NCBI GenBank assembly: GCA_910574455.1
Contig: CAJSYZ010000001.1
Span: 3,083,424-3,147,423, forward strand
Length of the DNA stretch: 64,000 bases
DNA from: Trichaptum fuscoviolaceum
Lineage: Eukaryota; Basidiomycota; Agaricomycetes; Hymenochaetales; Trichaptaceae
Direction: 5' to 3'
In this document: positions 41,116 to 55,134 of the stretch, piece by piece
How the letters are laid out: each line of letters opens with the position of its first letter
How positions within the stretch are numbered: position 1 is the first letter of the stretch
Made by a program: the position numbers and the translations under genes
The notes under the pieces: model-generated
What the model was told of the DNA's origin: nothing
Databases searched by the model: none
What the model saw: the letters and a program-made list of their open reading frames with translations, nothing else

Positions 41116-44100
41116 TGTCACGACGTGACATAACCCTTTCCCCTTCGGGGCGCATCCCGGGGATTTTCCCAAATCCCGCCTGGGATATCTTGCCCTCGGG
41201 AAATATCCCGGGGCATTCCCTTCGGGATCTCTCCCTTTCGGGATTTATCCCGGGGTCCATTCCCTTTGGGATCTCTCCCTTTCGGGATTCATTCCGGGTT
41301 CTTACCTTATGGACTTTCCCGAAGTCTCTTTCCTCTCATCCTCTTGTCTTTCCTCATGTTCCCCACCTGTTTCCCTCATTCCTCCTTCATTACTCTGATT
41401 TACCAATGCCCCTACACATGTCCTGTCACTCCTTTGTTATTCCTTTCCATTTCCTGTCTTAGTCTTACATGTGTGAGGCCTCATTGCCTACCGCATTGCC
41501 CGCATCCCCGATTTTCCCACGCTTCCGGAATCCCGGTATCTCTGTCCTTTCTCTATATAAACCCATAGCATTTGTACATAGATACCTTGACTCGAATATC
41601 ATAAGTCTTTGGGCCTAGCTAGTGGCCAGGCTTTCGAGATCCACCATGCCTTTGTCTTGTCTCCAAATCTAGCTTGCTTGTTGTCTAGTGCTCTAGACTA
41701 TCTTTTGTGTTTGACCCGGACGTCTCGAGCCTTGCGCGGGAGCACCCCGAAGTCCCCTCGTCGTCGGTCACCTTTGTCGGATGCCGGAAGCCCCGGATCC
41801 TGGTTATACTCGTCTCTCGTCTCTGTTCTCTTTGCTTCGCTCTTAGATTCGATCTCGCAGGACATCATGTCTCGATAGGCATGATCTCATTTGTTTACGA
41901 TAGACAAGACACCACAAGGCATGCATCGGGTCCAAGCCTGACAGTATATTCGAGTCCTCCTACTGCGAGTTCGAATTACTGACTCCCCGCAGGGAGCATA
42001 CCTTCTAGATGGTTATTTTCTTTATTTTATCTTCCTATTAATCATCCATTTTACTTCGAATTCTAATATCCAAGTTCCTGCGTGAATGCGCGCAGTTCAT
42101 TTCATGTAGCGCATATGCGCTTTCACCCATCCAAATCCGGCCATCACTTTCTCCTCATCCCCCCACCATCGATTTCGAGATCACCCCCTTCCTCCCTTTT
42201 AACCCCCAACAAAAACCTCTGAAAACCTCCTTTCACCCCTTCTCTTTAAAATTCTGAACTTTTCCCCCCGCAATTTGCACTATTTCCGGCCCCGCAACAT
42301 GCGCAAGATGACGACCCCGCATACTTCGACAACTCTCACCTCGAAATCCATGTTCTCCGCATCAACAATCCGCGCGATCTGCTTGAGACATTCCCACTGG
42401 ACTCTGGATGATGCTGGGAATGGTTGCTGAGGACTGGAAGAACTACTTGATATTCAGATCGAGAATTGGCAGTGGTGCATTCTCGTCGAGGAGGTACAGG
42501 CAGCACCTCAGACGCTTTGGAAACAGCAGCCTCCGGGCTGTCTGAATTCATTGGCAATGACGGGACCACTCTTCGCGAGTTGTCCTTGTCTGTCGCAGAA
42601 TCATCTGTCAACGCAGAGTCGACTACTTGCATCTGGTTTCCCGACCAAACCCTTTGCGCGCGCAAGCACGCACTCCATCAACATTCGCGCCTTTGCCAAC
42701 ATTTGAAGGCCCCGGATAAGAGAGGGAGATAGTAAACCCTACCTTCACCCTCTAACACTCCGAAGATCATCCTCGCGACTTACTCTGACTGGCGAGGCCA
42801 TAACCCGCACCATCGTCTCCTGGTTGGAGTTTGCGGTCTCGAGCGATGCCTACGGCACTATTGCCATCTCCGCTAGCCCGCACGGACGACTGGAGCAAAC
42901 AATCCGTGGCGGGTCGCTTCCTTCGCCTTTAACCACGTTTGGTATGGTCATGTATTGCCTCCAAAGCGTCTGCGCTTGCAAACCGCGGGCGCGAGCCTCA
43001 CTCCCGCCGTTCTCGCCGTCCTGACACGTCGCATGGACGATTGGAGCAAACAATAAACGGCCACGGGTGGTGTTGCCAACCTCGACCTCATCCACATAGC
43101 CCAACCACTATGTATTGTTTTCAGAGCGTCTGCGCTTTCGATTGACGGCGCGCACGCCTCACATTGACAGACAAATGGAGCAAACAATCTTTATTGCCAT
43201 TTGCCACCCCTACTTTATGGCCCCCTTACTTTTGGACGCATTTCCGTTATATCCACTGATCGGGTTTCGATAAAACTTGGAGGATATGTTGTTAGGACTG
43301 GGTAGATTGGTTGGGCGAAGTTTCAGGGTTATCGGTGCAGTACTTGCCGCTCTACATCACTTTTAGTGCTCACCATCTTGGCATTGAGTCTCCCCCACAT
43401 TCCTCAACATCTGTCGATTCGTTTGCGCTCTCCTTGCGCACGCACGTTGTTCTACGCTAGGACACATACCTCACGAAGTTTCGAAGGTATCGGCAAAGAT
43501 CTGAGGCGTTGGCACCCTTATCAGTGTCAGACCTGCACCCTTCTCCCTTTTTCGCCTCTCTTCGACAATTGTGAAGCAACCACCAGGCCGATTTCTGCGC
43601 GCAGACCATCAATCTCTTCTGCTCGATGCACCCTTTGCATACGTGCAACAATGGCGCCGATCTGTTGAGTTTTGAGCTCACAGCGGCCTTGTTGGTTCGA
43701 CATCACATCCACCACACTTTCCCCTTTTGGACGAAAACATCGCCCATAACTCGGGATTGATTCGCGCCTTCGCAAAATCAAAACCACCCCCCCATCTGCG
43801 TCTTCTCAAGGGCTTTCCTACCGCCCAACTCCCGCTCAAAGCGACGCAGAACTCATCAATCGCCGGCAACATCTTCGGAACAACAACCATGTCATTGTCG
43901 TGCCCCGACCGTCGAAAAGCATTGCCTATAATTCGGGCTTGATTCAAGCCTTCACAAAACTAAGGGCACCTTCGTCTTCATCTTCTCGAGGGCTTCTCTA
44001 CTGCTCAAATTTTGCTGGGATCGACACAGAACTCATCAATCGCCGGCAACATCTTCGGGACAGCTGGGGTAGTAGCGACAGTTGATAGCTTGCCGCCTGT

Positions 44101-44413
44101 ACACCCCATTCGGGCTGCACTTTCACCTGTTGTTGCTCACTCTGGTTCTTCCTTTGACTTGCCCATATCTCTTATCCACGGAGGAGATTTGCTTGCGCAT
44201 AGCAGAATTGCGCAATCTAAGAAAACACACCCTTTCCATGGTACCTGTGGCCTTTCCTCTTGGACAACAACCAGCTCCGTCATATGTTGGGGAACATCCG
44301 ACATATCTTCCCTCATCACAACATTGGTCCACAACGCTATACTCCCATTGTCTTTGCACATGCGCAGACGGGACCTTGGCCTCGATGGGGCTCGGCCGTT
44401 AAGGGGGGGCAAC
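41116..44413 (+). repeat. LARD unit 6 (LTR 41116-41943 + internal)
   Basis: 3298 bp. Two extra C in the run near 43788. It carries TCGCATGG (near 43030), shared with units 8 and 9 but not 7. Confidence 0.92.
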
Positions 44414-47400
44414 TGTCACGACGTGACATAACCCTTTCCCCTTCGGGGCGCATCCCGGGGATTTTCCCAAATCCCGCCTGGGATATCTTGCCCTCGGGAA
44501 ATATCCCGGGGCATTCCCTTCGGGATCTCTCCCTTTCGGGATTTATCCCGGGGTCCATTCCCTTTGGGATCTCTCCCTTTCGGGATTCATTCCGGGTTCT
44601 TACCTTATGGACTTTCCCGAAGTCTCTTTCCTCTCATCCTCTTGTCTTTCCTCATGTTCCCCACCTGTTTCCCTCATTCCTCCTTCATTACTCTGATTTA
44701 CCAATGCCCCTACACATGTCCTGTCACTCCTTTGTTATTCCTTTCCATTTCCTGTCTTAGTCTTACATGTGTGAGGCCTCATTGCCTACCGCATTGCCCG
44801 CATCCCCGATTTTCCCACGCTTCCGGAATCCCGGTATCTCTGTCCTTTCTCTATATAAACCCATAGCATTTGTACATAGATACCTTGACTCGAATATCAT
44901 AAGTCTTTGGGCCTAGCTAGTGGCCAGGCTTTCGAGATCCACCATGCCTTTGTCTTGTCTCCAAATCTAGCTTGCTTGTTGTCTAGTGCTCTAGACTATC
45001 TTTTGTGTTTGACCCGGACGTCTCGAGCCTTGCGCGGGAGCACCCCGAAGTCCCCTCGTCGTCGGTCACCTTTGTCGGATGCCGGAAGCCCCGGATCCTG
45101 GTTATACTCGTCTCTCGTCTCTGTTCTCTTTGCTTCGCTCTTAGATTCGATCTCGCAGGACATCATGTCTCGATAGGCATGATCTCATTTGTTTACGATA
45201 GACAAGACACCACAAGGCATGCATCGGTCCAAGCCTGACAGTATATTCGAGTCCTCCTACTGCGAGTTCGAATTACTGACTCCCCGCAGGGAGCATACCT
45301 TCTAGATGGTTATTTTCTTTATTTTATCTTCCTATTAATCATCCATTTTACTTCGAATTCTAATATCCAAGTTCCTGCGTGAATGCGCGCAGTTCATTTC
45401 ATGTAGCGCATATGCGCTTTCACCCATCCAAATCCGGCCATCACTTTCTCCTCATCCCCCCACCATCGATTTCGAGATCACCCCCTTCCTCCCTTTTAAC
45501 CCCCAACAAAAACCTCTGAAAACCTCCTTTCACCCCTTCTCTTTAAAATTCTGAACTTTTCCCCCCGCAATTTGCACTATTTCCGGCCCCGCAACATGCG
45601 CAAGATGACGACCCCGCATACTTCGACAACTCTCACCTCGAAATCCATGTTCTCCGCATCAACAATCCGCGCGATCTGCTTGAGACATTCCCACTGGACT
45701 CTGGATGATGCTGGGAATGGTTGCTGAGGACTGGAAGAACTACTTGATATTCAGATCGAGAATTGGCAGTGGTGCATTCTCGTCGAGGAGGTACAGGCAG
45801 CACCTCAGACGCTTTGGAAACAGCAGCCTCCGGGCTGTCTGAATTCATTGGCAATGACGGGACCACTCTTCGCGAGTTGTCCTTGTCTGTCGCAGAATCA
45901 TCTGTCAACGCAGAGTCGACTACTTGCATCTGGTTTCCCGACCAAACCCTTTGCGCGCGCAAGCACGCACTCCATCAACATTCGCGCCTTTGCCAACATT
46001 TGAAGGCCCCGGATAAGAGAGGGAGATAGTAAACCCTACCTTCACCCTCTAACACTCCGAAGATCATCCTCGCGACTTACTCTGACTGGCGAGGCCATAA
46101 CCCGCACCATCGTCTCCTGGTTGGAGTTTGCGGTCTCGAGCGATGCCTACGGCACTATTGCCATCTCCGCTAGCCCGCACGGACGACTGGAGCAAACAAT
46201 CCGTGGCGGGTCGCTTCCTTCGCCTTTAACCACGTTTGGTATGGTCATGTATTGCCTCCAAAGCGTCTGCGCTTGCAAACCGCGGGCGCGAGCCTCACTC
46301 CCGCCGTTCTCGCCGTCCTGACACGTCGCACGGACGATTGGAGCAAACAATAAACGGCCACGGGTGGTGTTGCCAACCTCGACCTCATCCACATAGCCCA
46401 ACCACTATGTATTGTTTTCAGAGCGTCTGCGCTTTCGATTGACGGCGCGCACGCCTCACATTGACAGACAAATGGAGCAAACAATCTTTATTGCCATTTG
46501 CCACCCCTACTTTATGGCCCCCTTACTTTTGGACGCATTTCCGTTATATCCACTGATCGGGTTTCGATAAAACTTGGAGGATATGTTGTTAGGACTGGGT
46601 AGATTGGTTGGGCGAAGTTTCAGGGTTATCGGTGCAGTACTTGCCGCTCTACATCACTTTTAGTGCTCACCATCTTGGCATTGAGTCTCCCCCACATTCC
46701 TCAACATCTGTCGATTCGTTTGCGCTCTCCTTGCGCACGCACGTTGTTCTACGCTAGGACACATACCTCACGAAGTTTCGAAGGTATCGGCAAAGATCTG
46801 AGGCGTTGGCACCCTTATCAGTGTCAGACCTGCACCCTTCTCCCTTTTTCGCCTCTCTTCGACAATTGTGAAGCAACCACCAGGCCGATTTCTGCGCGCA
46901 GACCATCAATCTCTTCTGCTCGATGCACCCTTTGCATACGTGCAACAATGGCGCCGATCTGTTGAGTTTTGAGCTCACAGCGGCCTTGTTGGTTCGACAT
47001 CACATCCACCACACTTTCCCCTTTTGGACGAAAACATCGCCCATAACTCGGGATTGATTCGCGCCTTCGCAAAATCAAAACCACCCCCATCTGCGTCTTC
47101 TCAAGGGCTTTCCTACCGCCCAACTCCCGCTCAAAGCGACGCAGAACTCATCAATCGCCGGCAACATCTTCGGAACAACAACCATGTCATTGTCGTGCCC
47201 CGACCGTCGAAAAGCATTGCCTATAATTCGGGCTTGATTCAAGCCTTCACAAAACTAAGGGCACCTTCGTCTTCATCTTCTCGAGGGCTTCTCTACTGCT
47301 CAAATTTTGCTGGGATCGACACAGAACTCATCAATCGCCGGCAACATCTTCGGGACAGCTGGGGTAGTAGCGACAGTTGATAGCTTGCCGCCTGTACACC

Positions 47401-47707
47401 CCATTCGGGCTGCACTTTCACCTGTTGTTGCTCACTCTGGTTCTTCCTTTGACTTGCCCATATCTCTTATCCACGGAGGAGATTTGCTTGCGCATAGCAA
47501 ATTGCGCAATCTAAGAAAACACACCCTTTCCATGGTACCTGTGGCCTTTCCTCTTGGACAACAACCAGCTCCGTCATATGTTGGGGAACATCCGACATAT
47601 CTTCCCTCATCACAACATTGGTCCACAACGCTATACTCCCATTGTCTTTGCACATGCGCAGACGGGACCTTGGCCTCGATGGGGCTCGGCCGTTAAGGGG
47701 GGGCAAC
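44414..47707 (+). repeat. LARD unit 7 (LTR 44414-45240 + internal)
   Basis: 3294 bp. LTR-7 lacks one G near 45226, and one G is lost near 47498. It carries TCGCACGG, unlike its neighbours 6, 8 and 9. Confidence 0.92.
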
Positions 47708-50700
47708 TGTCACGACGTGACATAACCCTTTCCCCTTCGGGGCGCATCCCGGGGATTTTCCCAAATCCCGCCTGGGATATCTTGCCCTCGGGAAATATCC
47801 CGGGGCATTCCCTTCGGGATCTCTCCCTTTCGGGATTTATCCCGGGGTCCATTCCCTTTGGGATCTCTCCCTTTCGGGATTCATTCCGGGTTCTTACCTT
47901 ATGGACTTTCCCGAAGTCTCTTTCCTCTCATCCTCTTGTCTTTCCTCATGTTCCCCACCTGTTTCCCTCATTCCTCCTTCATTACTCTGATTTACCAATG
48001 CCCCTACACATGTCCTGTCACTCCTTTGTTATTCCTTTCCATTTCCTGTCTTAGTCTTACATGTGTGAGGCCTCATTGCCTACCGCATTGCCCGCATCCC
48101 CGATTTTCCCACGCTTCCGGAATCCCGGTATCTCTGTCCTTTCTCTATATAAACCCATAGCATTTGTACATAGATACCTTGACTCGAATATCATAAGTCT
48201 TTGGGCCTAGCTAGTGGCCAGGCTTTCGAGATCCACCATGCCTTTGTCTTGTCTCCAAATCTAGCTTGCTTGTTGTCTAGTGCTCTAGACTATCTTTTGT
48301 GTTTGACCCGGACGTCTCGAGCCTTGCGCGGGAGCACCCCCCGAAGTCCCCTCGTCGTCGGTCACCTTTGTCGGATGCCGGAAGCCCCGGATCCTGGTTA
48401 TACTCGTCTCTCGTCTCTGTTCTCTTTGCTTCGCTCTTAGATTCGATCTCGCAGGACATCATGTCTCGATAGGCATGATCTCATTTGTTTACGATAGACA
48501 AGACACCACAAGGCATGCATCGGGTCCAAGCCTGACAGTATATTCGAGTCCTCCTACTGCGAGTTCGAATTACTGACTCCCCGCAGGGAGCATACCTTCT
48601 AGATGGTTATTTTCTTTATTTTATCTTCCTATTAATCATCCATTTTACTTCGAATTCTAATATCCAAGTTCCTGCGTGAATGCGCGCAGTTCATTTCATG
48701 TAGCGCATATGCGCTTTCACCCATCCAAATCCGGCCATCACTTTCTCCTCATCCCCCCCACCATCGATTTCGAGATCACCCCCTTCCTCCCTTTTAACCC
48801 CCAACAAAAACCTCTGAAAACCTCCTTTCACCCCTTCTCTTTAAAATTCTGAACTTTTCCCCCCGCAATTTGCACTATTTCCGGCCCCGCAACATGCGCA
48901 AGATGACGACCCCGCATACTTCGACAACTCTCACCTCGAAATCCATGTTCTCCGCATCAACAATCCGCGCGATCTGCTTGAGACATTCCCACTGGACTCT
49001 GGATGATGCTGGGAATGGTTGCTGAGGACTGGAAGAACTACTTGATATTCAGATCGAGAATTGGCAGTGGTGCATTCTCGTCGAGGAGGTACAGGCAGCA
49101 CCTCAGACGCTTTGGAAACAGCAGCCTCCGGGCTGTCTGAATTCATTGGCAATGACGGGACCACTCTTCGCGAGTTGTCCTTGTCTGTCGCAGAATCATC
49201 TGTCAACGCAGAGTCGACTACTTGCATCTGGTTTCCCGACCAAACCCTTTGCGCGCGCAAGCACGCACTCCATCAACATTCGCGCCTTTGCCAACATTTG
49301 AAGGCCCCGGATAAGAGAGGGAGATAGTAAACCCTACCTTCACCCTCTAACACTCCGAAGATCATCCTCGCGACTTACTCTGACTGGCGAGGCCATAACC
49401 CGCACCATCGTCTCCTGGTTGGAGTTTGCGGTCTCGAGCGATGCCTACGGCACTATTGCCATCTCCGCTAGCCCGCACGGACGACTGGAGCAAACAATCC
49501 GTGGCGGGTCGCTTCCTTCGCCTTTAACCACGTTTGGTATGGTCATGTATTGCCTCCAAAGCGTCTGCGCTTGCAAACCGCGGGCGCGAGCCTCACTCCC
49601 GCCGTTCTCGCCGTCCTGACACGTCGCATGGACGATTGGAGCAAACAATAAACGGCCACGGGTGGTGTTGCCAACCTCGACCTCATCCACATAGCCCAAC
49701 CACTATGTATTGTTTTCAGAGCGTCTGCGCTTTCGATTGACGGCGCGCACGCCTCACATTGACAGACAAATGGAGCAAACAATCTTTATTGCCATTTGCC
49801 ACCCCTACTTTATGGCCCCCTTACTTTTGGACGCATTTCCGTTATATCCACTGATCGGGTTTCGATAAAACTTGGAGGATATGTTGTTAGGACTGGGTAG
49901 ATTGGTTGGGCGAAGTTTCAGGGTTATCGGTGCAGTACTTGCCGCTCTACATCACTTTTAGTGCTCACCATCTTGGCATTGAGTCTCCCCCACATTCCTC
50001 AACATCTGTCGATTCGTTTGCGCTCTCCTTGCGCACGCACGTTGTTCTACGCTAGGACACATACCTCACGAAGTTTCGAAGGTATCGGCAAAGATCTGAG
50101 GCGTTGGCACCCTTATCAGTGTCAGACCTGCACCCTTCTCCCTTTTTCGCCTCTCTTCGACAATTGTGAAGCAACCACCAGGCCGATTTCTGCGCGCAGA
50201 CCATCAATCTCTTCTGCTCGATGCACCCTTTGCATACGTGCAACAATGGCGCCGATCTGTTGAGTTTTGAGCTCACAGCGGCCTTGTTGGTTCGACATCA
50301 CATCCACCACACTTTCCCCTTTTGGACGAAAACATCGCCCATAACTCGGGATTGATTCGCGCCTTCGCAAAATCAAAACCACCCCCATCTGCGTCTTCTC
50401 AAGGGCTTTCCTACCGCCCAACTCCCGCTCAAAGCGACGCAGAACTCATCAATCGCCGGCAACATCTTCGGAACAACAACCATGTCATTGTCGTGCCCCG
50501 ACCGTCGAAAAGCATTGCCTATAATTCGGGCTTGATTCAAGCCTTCACAAAACTAAGGGCACCTTCGTCTTCATCTTCTCGAGGGCTTCTCTACTGCTCA
50601 AATTTTGCTGGGATCGACACAGAACTCATCAATCGCCGGCAACATCTTCGGGACAGCTGGGGTAGTAGCGACAGTTGATAGCTTGCCGCCTGTACACCCC

Positions 50701-51006
50701 ATTCGGGCTGCACTTTCACCTGTTGTTGCTCACTCTGGTTCTTCCTTTGACTTGCCCATATCTCTTATCCACGGAGGAGATTTGCTTGCGCATAGCAGAA
50801 TTGCGCAATCTAAGAAAACACACCCTTTCCATGGTACCTGTGGCCTTTCCTCTTGGACAACAACCAGCTCCGTCATATGTTGGGGAACATCCGACATATC
50901 TTCCCTCATCACAACATTGGTCCACAACGCTATACTCCCATTGTCTTTGCACATGCGCAGACGGGACCTTGGCCTCGATGGGGCTCGGCCGTTAAGGGGG
51001 GGCAAC
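47708..51006 (+). repeat. LARD unit 8 (LTR 47708-48537 + internal)
   Basis: 3299 bp. Two extra C in LTR-8 near 48337 and one extra C near 48757. It carries TCGCATGG (near 49627). Confidence 0.92.
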
Positions 51007-54000
51007 TGTCACGACGTGACATAACCCTTTCCCCTTCGGGGCGCATCCCGGGGATTTTCCCAAATCCCGCCTGGGATATCTTGCCCTCGGGAAATATCCC
51101 GGGGCATTCCCTTCGGGATCTCTCCCTTTCGGGATTTATCCCGGGGTCCATTCCCTTTGGGATCTCTCCCTTTCGGGATTCATTCCGGGTTCTTACCTTA
51201 TGGACTTTCCCGAAGTCTCTTTCCTCTCATCCTCTTGTCTTTCCTCATGTTCCCCACCTGTTTCCCTCATTCCTCCTTCATTACTCTGATTTACCAATGC
51301 CCCTACACATGTCCTGTCACTCCTTTGTTATTCCTTTCCATTTCCTGTCTTAGTCTTACATGTGTGAGGCCTCATTGCCTACCGCATTGCCCGCATCCCC
51401 GATTTTCCCACGCTTCCGGAATCCCGGTATCTCTGTCCTTTCTCTATATAAACCCATAGCATTTGTACATAGATACCTTGACTCGAATATCATAAGTCTT
51501 TGGGCCTAGCTAGTGGCCAGGCTTTCGAGATCCACCATGCCTTTGTCTTGTCTCCAAATCTAGCTTGCTTGTTGTCTAGTGCTCTAGACTATCTTTTGTG
51601 TTTGACCCGGACGTCTCGAGCCTTGCGCGGGAGCACCCCGAAGTCCCCTCGTCGTCGGTCACCTTTGTCGGATGCCGGAAGCCCCGGATCCTGGTTATAC
51701 TCGTCTCTCGTCTCTGTTCTCTTTGCTTCGCTCTTAGATTCGATCTCGCAGGACATCATGTCTCGATAGGCATGATCTCATTTGTTTACAATAGACAAGA
51801 CACCACAAGGCATGCATCGGGTCCAAGCCTGACAGTATATTCGAGTCCTCCTACTGCGAGTTCGAATTACTGACTCCCCGCAGGGAGCATACCTTCTAGA
51901 TGGTTATTTTCTTTATTTTATCTTCCTATTAATCATCCATTTTACTTCGAATTCTAATATCCAAGTTCCTGCGTGAATGCGCGCAGTTCATTTCATGTAG
52001 CGCATATGCGCTTTCACCCATCCAAATCCGGCCATCACTTTCTCCTCATCCCCCCACCATCGATTTCGAGATCACCCCCTTCCTCCCTTTTAACCCCCAA
52101 CAAAAACCTCTGAAAACCTCCTTTCACCCCTTCTCTTTAAAATTCTGAACTTTTCCCCCCGCAATTTGCACTATTTCCGGCCCCGCAACATGCGCAAGAT
52201 GACGACCCCGCATACTTCGACAACTCTCACCTCGAAATCCATGTTCTCCGCATCAACAATCCGCGCGATCTGCTTGAGACATTCCCACTGGACTCTGGAT
52301 GATGCTGGGAATGGTTGCTGAGGACTGGAAGAACTATTGATATTCAGATCGAGAATTGGCAGTGGTGCATTCTCGTCGAGGAGGTACAGGCAGCACCTCA
52401 GACGCTTTGGAAACAGCAGCCTCCGGGCTGTCTGAATTCATTGGCAATGACGGGACCACTCTTCGCGAGTTGTCCTTGTCTGTCGCAGAATCATCTGTCA
52501 ACGCAGAGTCGACTACTTGCATCTGGTTTCCCGACCAAACCCTTTGCGCGCGCAAGCACGCACTCCATCAACATTCGCGCCTTTGCCAACATTTGAAGGC
52601 CCCGGATAAGAGAGGGAGATAGTAAACCCTACCTTCACCCTCTAACACTCCGAAGATCATCCTCGCGACTTACTCTGACTGGCGAGGCCATAACCCGCAC
52701 CATCGTCTCCTGGTTGGAGTTTGCGGTCTCGAGCGATGCCTACGGCACTATTGCCATCTCCGCTAGCCCGCACGGACGACTGGAGCAAACAATCCGTGGC
52801 GGGTCGCTTCCTTCGCCTTTAACCACGTTTGGTATGGTCATGTATTGCCTCCAAAGCGTCTGCGCTTGCAAACCGCGGGCGCGAGCCTCACTCCCGCCGT
52901 TCTCGCCGTCCTGACACGTCGCATGGACGATTGGAGCAAACAATAAACGGCCACGGGTGGTGTTGCCAACCTCGACCTCATCCACATAGCCCAACCACTA
53001 TGTATTGTTTTCAGAGCGTCTGCGCTTTCGATTGACGGCGCGCACGCCTCACATTGACAGACAAATGGAGCAAACAATCTTTATTGCCATTTGCCACCCC
53101 TACTTTATGGCCCCCTTACTTTTGGACGCATTTCCGTTATATCCACTGATCGGGTTTCGATAAAACTTGGAGGATATGTTGTTAGGACTGGGTAGATTGG
53201 TTGGGCGAAGTTTCAGGGTTATCGGTGCAGTACTTGCCGCTCTACATCACTTTTAGTGCTCACCATCTTGGCATTGAGTCTCCCCCACATTCCTCAACAT
53301 CTGTCGATTCGTTTGCGCTCTCCTTGCGCACGCACGTTGTTCTACGCTAGGACACATACCTCACGAAGTTTCGAAGGTATCGGCAAAGATCTGAGGCGTT
53401 GGCACCCTTATCAGTGTCAGACCTGCACCCTTCTCCCTTTTTCGCCTCTCTTCGACAATTGTGAAGCAACCACCAGGCCGATTTCTGCGCGCAGACCATC
53501 AATCTCTTCTGCTCGATGCACCCTTTGCATACGTGCAACAATGGCGCCGATCTGTTGAGTTTTGAGCTCACAGCGGCCTTGTTGGTTCGACATCACATCC
53601 ACCACACTTTCCCCTTTTGGACGAAAACATCGCCCATAACTCGGGATTGATTCGCGCCTTCGCAAAATCAAAACCACCCCCATCTGCGTCTTCTCAAGGG
53701 CTTTCCTACCGCCCAACTCCCGCTCAAAGCGACGCAGAACTCATCAATCGCCGGCAACATCTTCGGAACAACAACCATGTCATTGTCGTGCCCCGACCGT
53801 CGAAAAGCATTGCCTATAATTCGGGCTTGATTCAAGCCTTCACAAAACTAAGGGCACCTTCGTCTTCATCTTCTCGAGGGCTTCTCTACTGCTCAAATTT
53901 TGCTGGGATCGACACAGAACTCATCAATCGCCGGCAACATCTTCGGGACAGCTGGGGTAGTAGCGACAGTTGATAGCTTGCCGCCTGTACACCCCATTCG

Positions 54001-54301
54001 GGCTGCACTTTCACCTGTTGTTGCTCACTCTGGTTCTTCCTTTGACTTGCCCATATCTCTTATCCACGGAGGAGATTTGCTTGCGCATAGCAGAATTGCG
54101 CAATCTAAGAAAACACACCCTTTCCATGGTACCTGTGGCCTTTCCTCTTGGACAACAACCAGCTCCGTCATATGTTGGGGAACATCCGACATATCTTCCC
54201 TCATCACAACATTGGTCCACAACGCTATACTCCCATTGTCTTTGCACATGCGCAGACGGGACCTTGGCCTCGATGGGGCTCGGCCGTTAAGGGGGGGCAA
54301 C
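51007..54301 (+). repeat. LARD unit 9 (LTR 51007-51834 + internal)
   Basis: 3295 bp. LTR-9 has TTTACAATAG (near 51789), shared only with LTR-10. One C is lost near 52336. It carries TCGCATGG. Confidence 0.92.
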
Positions 54302-55129
54302 TGTCACGACGTGACATAACCCTTTCCCCTTCGGGGCGCATCCCGGGGATTTTCCCAAATCCCGCCTGGGATATCTTGCCCTCGGGAAATATCCCGGGGC
54401 ATTCCCTTCGGGATCTCTCCCTTTCGGGATTTATCCCGGGGTCCATTCCCTTTGGGATCTCTCCCTTTCGGGATTCATTCCGGGTTCTTACCTTATGGAC
54501 TTTCCCGAAGTCTCTTTCCTCTCATCCTCTTGTCTTTCCTCATGTTCCCCACCTGTTTCCCTCATTCCTCCTTCATTACTCTGATTTACCAATGCCCCTA
54601 CACATGTCCTGTCACTCCTTTGTTATTCCTTTCCATTTCCTGTCTTAGTCTTACATGTGTGAGGCCTCATTGCCTACCGCATTGCCCGCATCCCCGATTT
54701 TCCCACGCTTCCGGAATCCCGGTATCTCTGTCCTTTCTCTATATAAACCCATAGCATTTGTACATAGATACCTTGACTCGAATATCATAAGTCTTTGGGC
54801 CTAGCTAGTGGCCAGGCTTTCGAGATCCACCATGCCTTTGTCTTGTCTCCAAATCTAGCTTGCTTGTTGTCTAGTGCTCTAGACTATCTTTTGTGTTTGA
54901 CCCGGACGTCTCGAGCCTTGCGCGGGAGCACCCCGAAGTCCCCTCGTCGTCGGTCACCTTTGTCGGATGCCGGAAGCCCCGGATCCTGGTTATACTCGTC
55001 TCTCGTCTCTGTTCTCTTTGCTTCGCTCTTAGATTCGATCTCGCAGGACATCATGTCTCGATAGGCATGATCTCATTTGTTTACAATAGACAAGACACCA
55101 CAAGGCATGCATCGGGTCCAAGCCTGACA
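54302..55129 (+). repeat. LARD terminal LTR (LTR-10)
   Basis: 828 bp, complete from TGTCA to TGACA, followed at once by the TSD GCTTC (55130-55134) and LINE-B sequence. It shares the private A near 55084 with LTR-9. Confidence 0.95.
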
Positions 55130-55134
55130 GCTTC

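Larger units (their letters stand above)
17895..55129 (+). mobile_element. Tandem array of a non-autonomous LTR retrotransposon (LARD-like)
   Basis: Ten LTRs (827-830 bp) alternate with nine internal regions (2.47 kb), with neighbouring copies sharing LTRs. Period is 3294-3299 bp, once one gypsy insertion is subtracted. LTRs begin TGTCA and end TGACA. A purine tract (AAGGGGGGG) followed by CAAC precedes every LTR but the first, and a TATATAAA box lies in each LTR, so the element reads on the plus strand. No retroviral protein domain is encoded, so mobility must have come from an autonomous partner. Units differ at well under 1% of bases. The outer LTRs are flanked by one TSD, so a single insertion grew in place, most simply by unequal crossing-over between LTRs. 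Confidence 0.93.

Noticed and set aside
17895..55129. Interpretation as rDNA, centromeric satellite or host tandem gene family
   Set aside because: No rRNA or protein motifs are present. LTR tips, purine tracts and a single 5-bp TSD identify an LTR retrotransposon.
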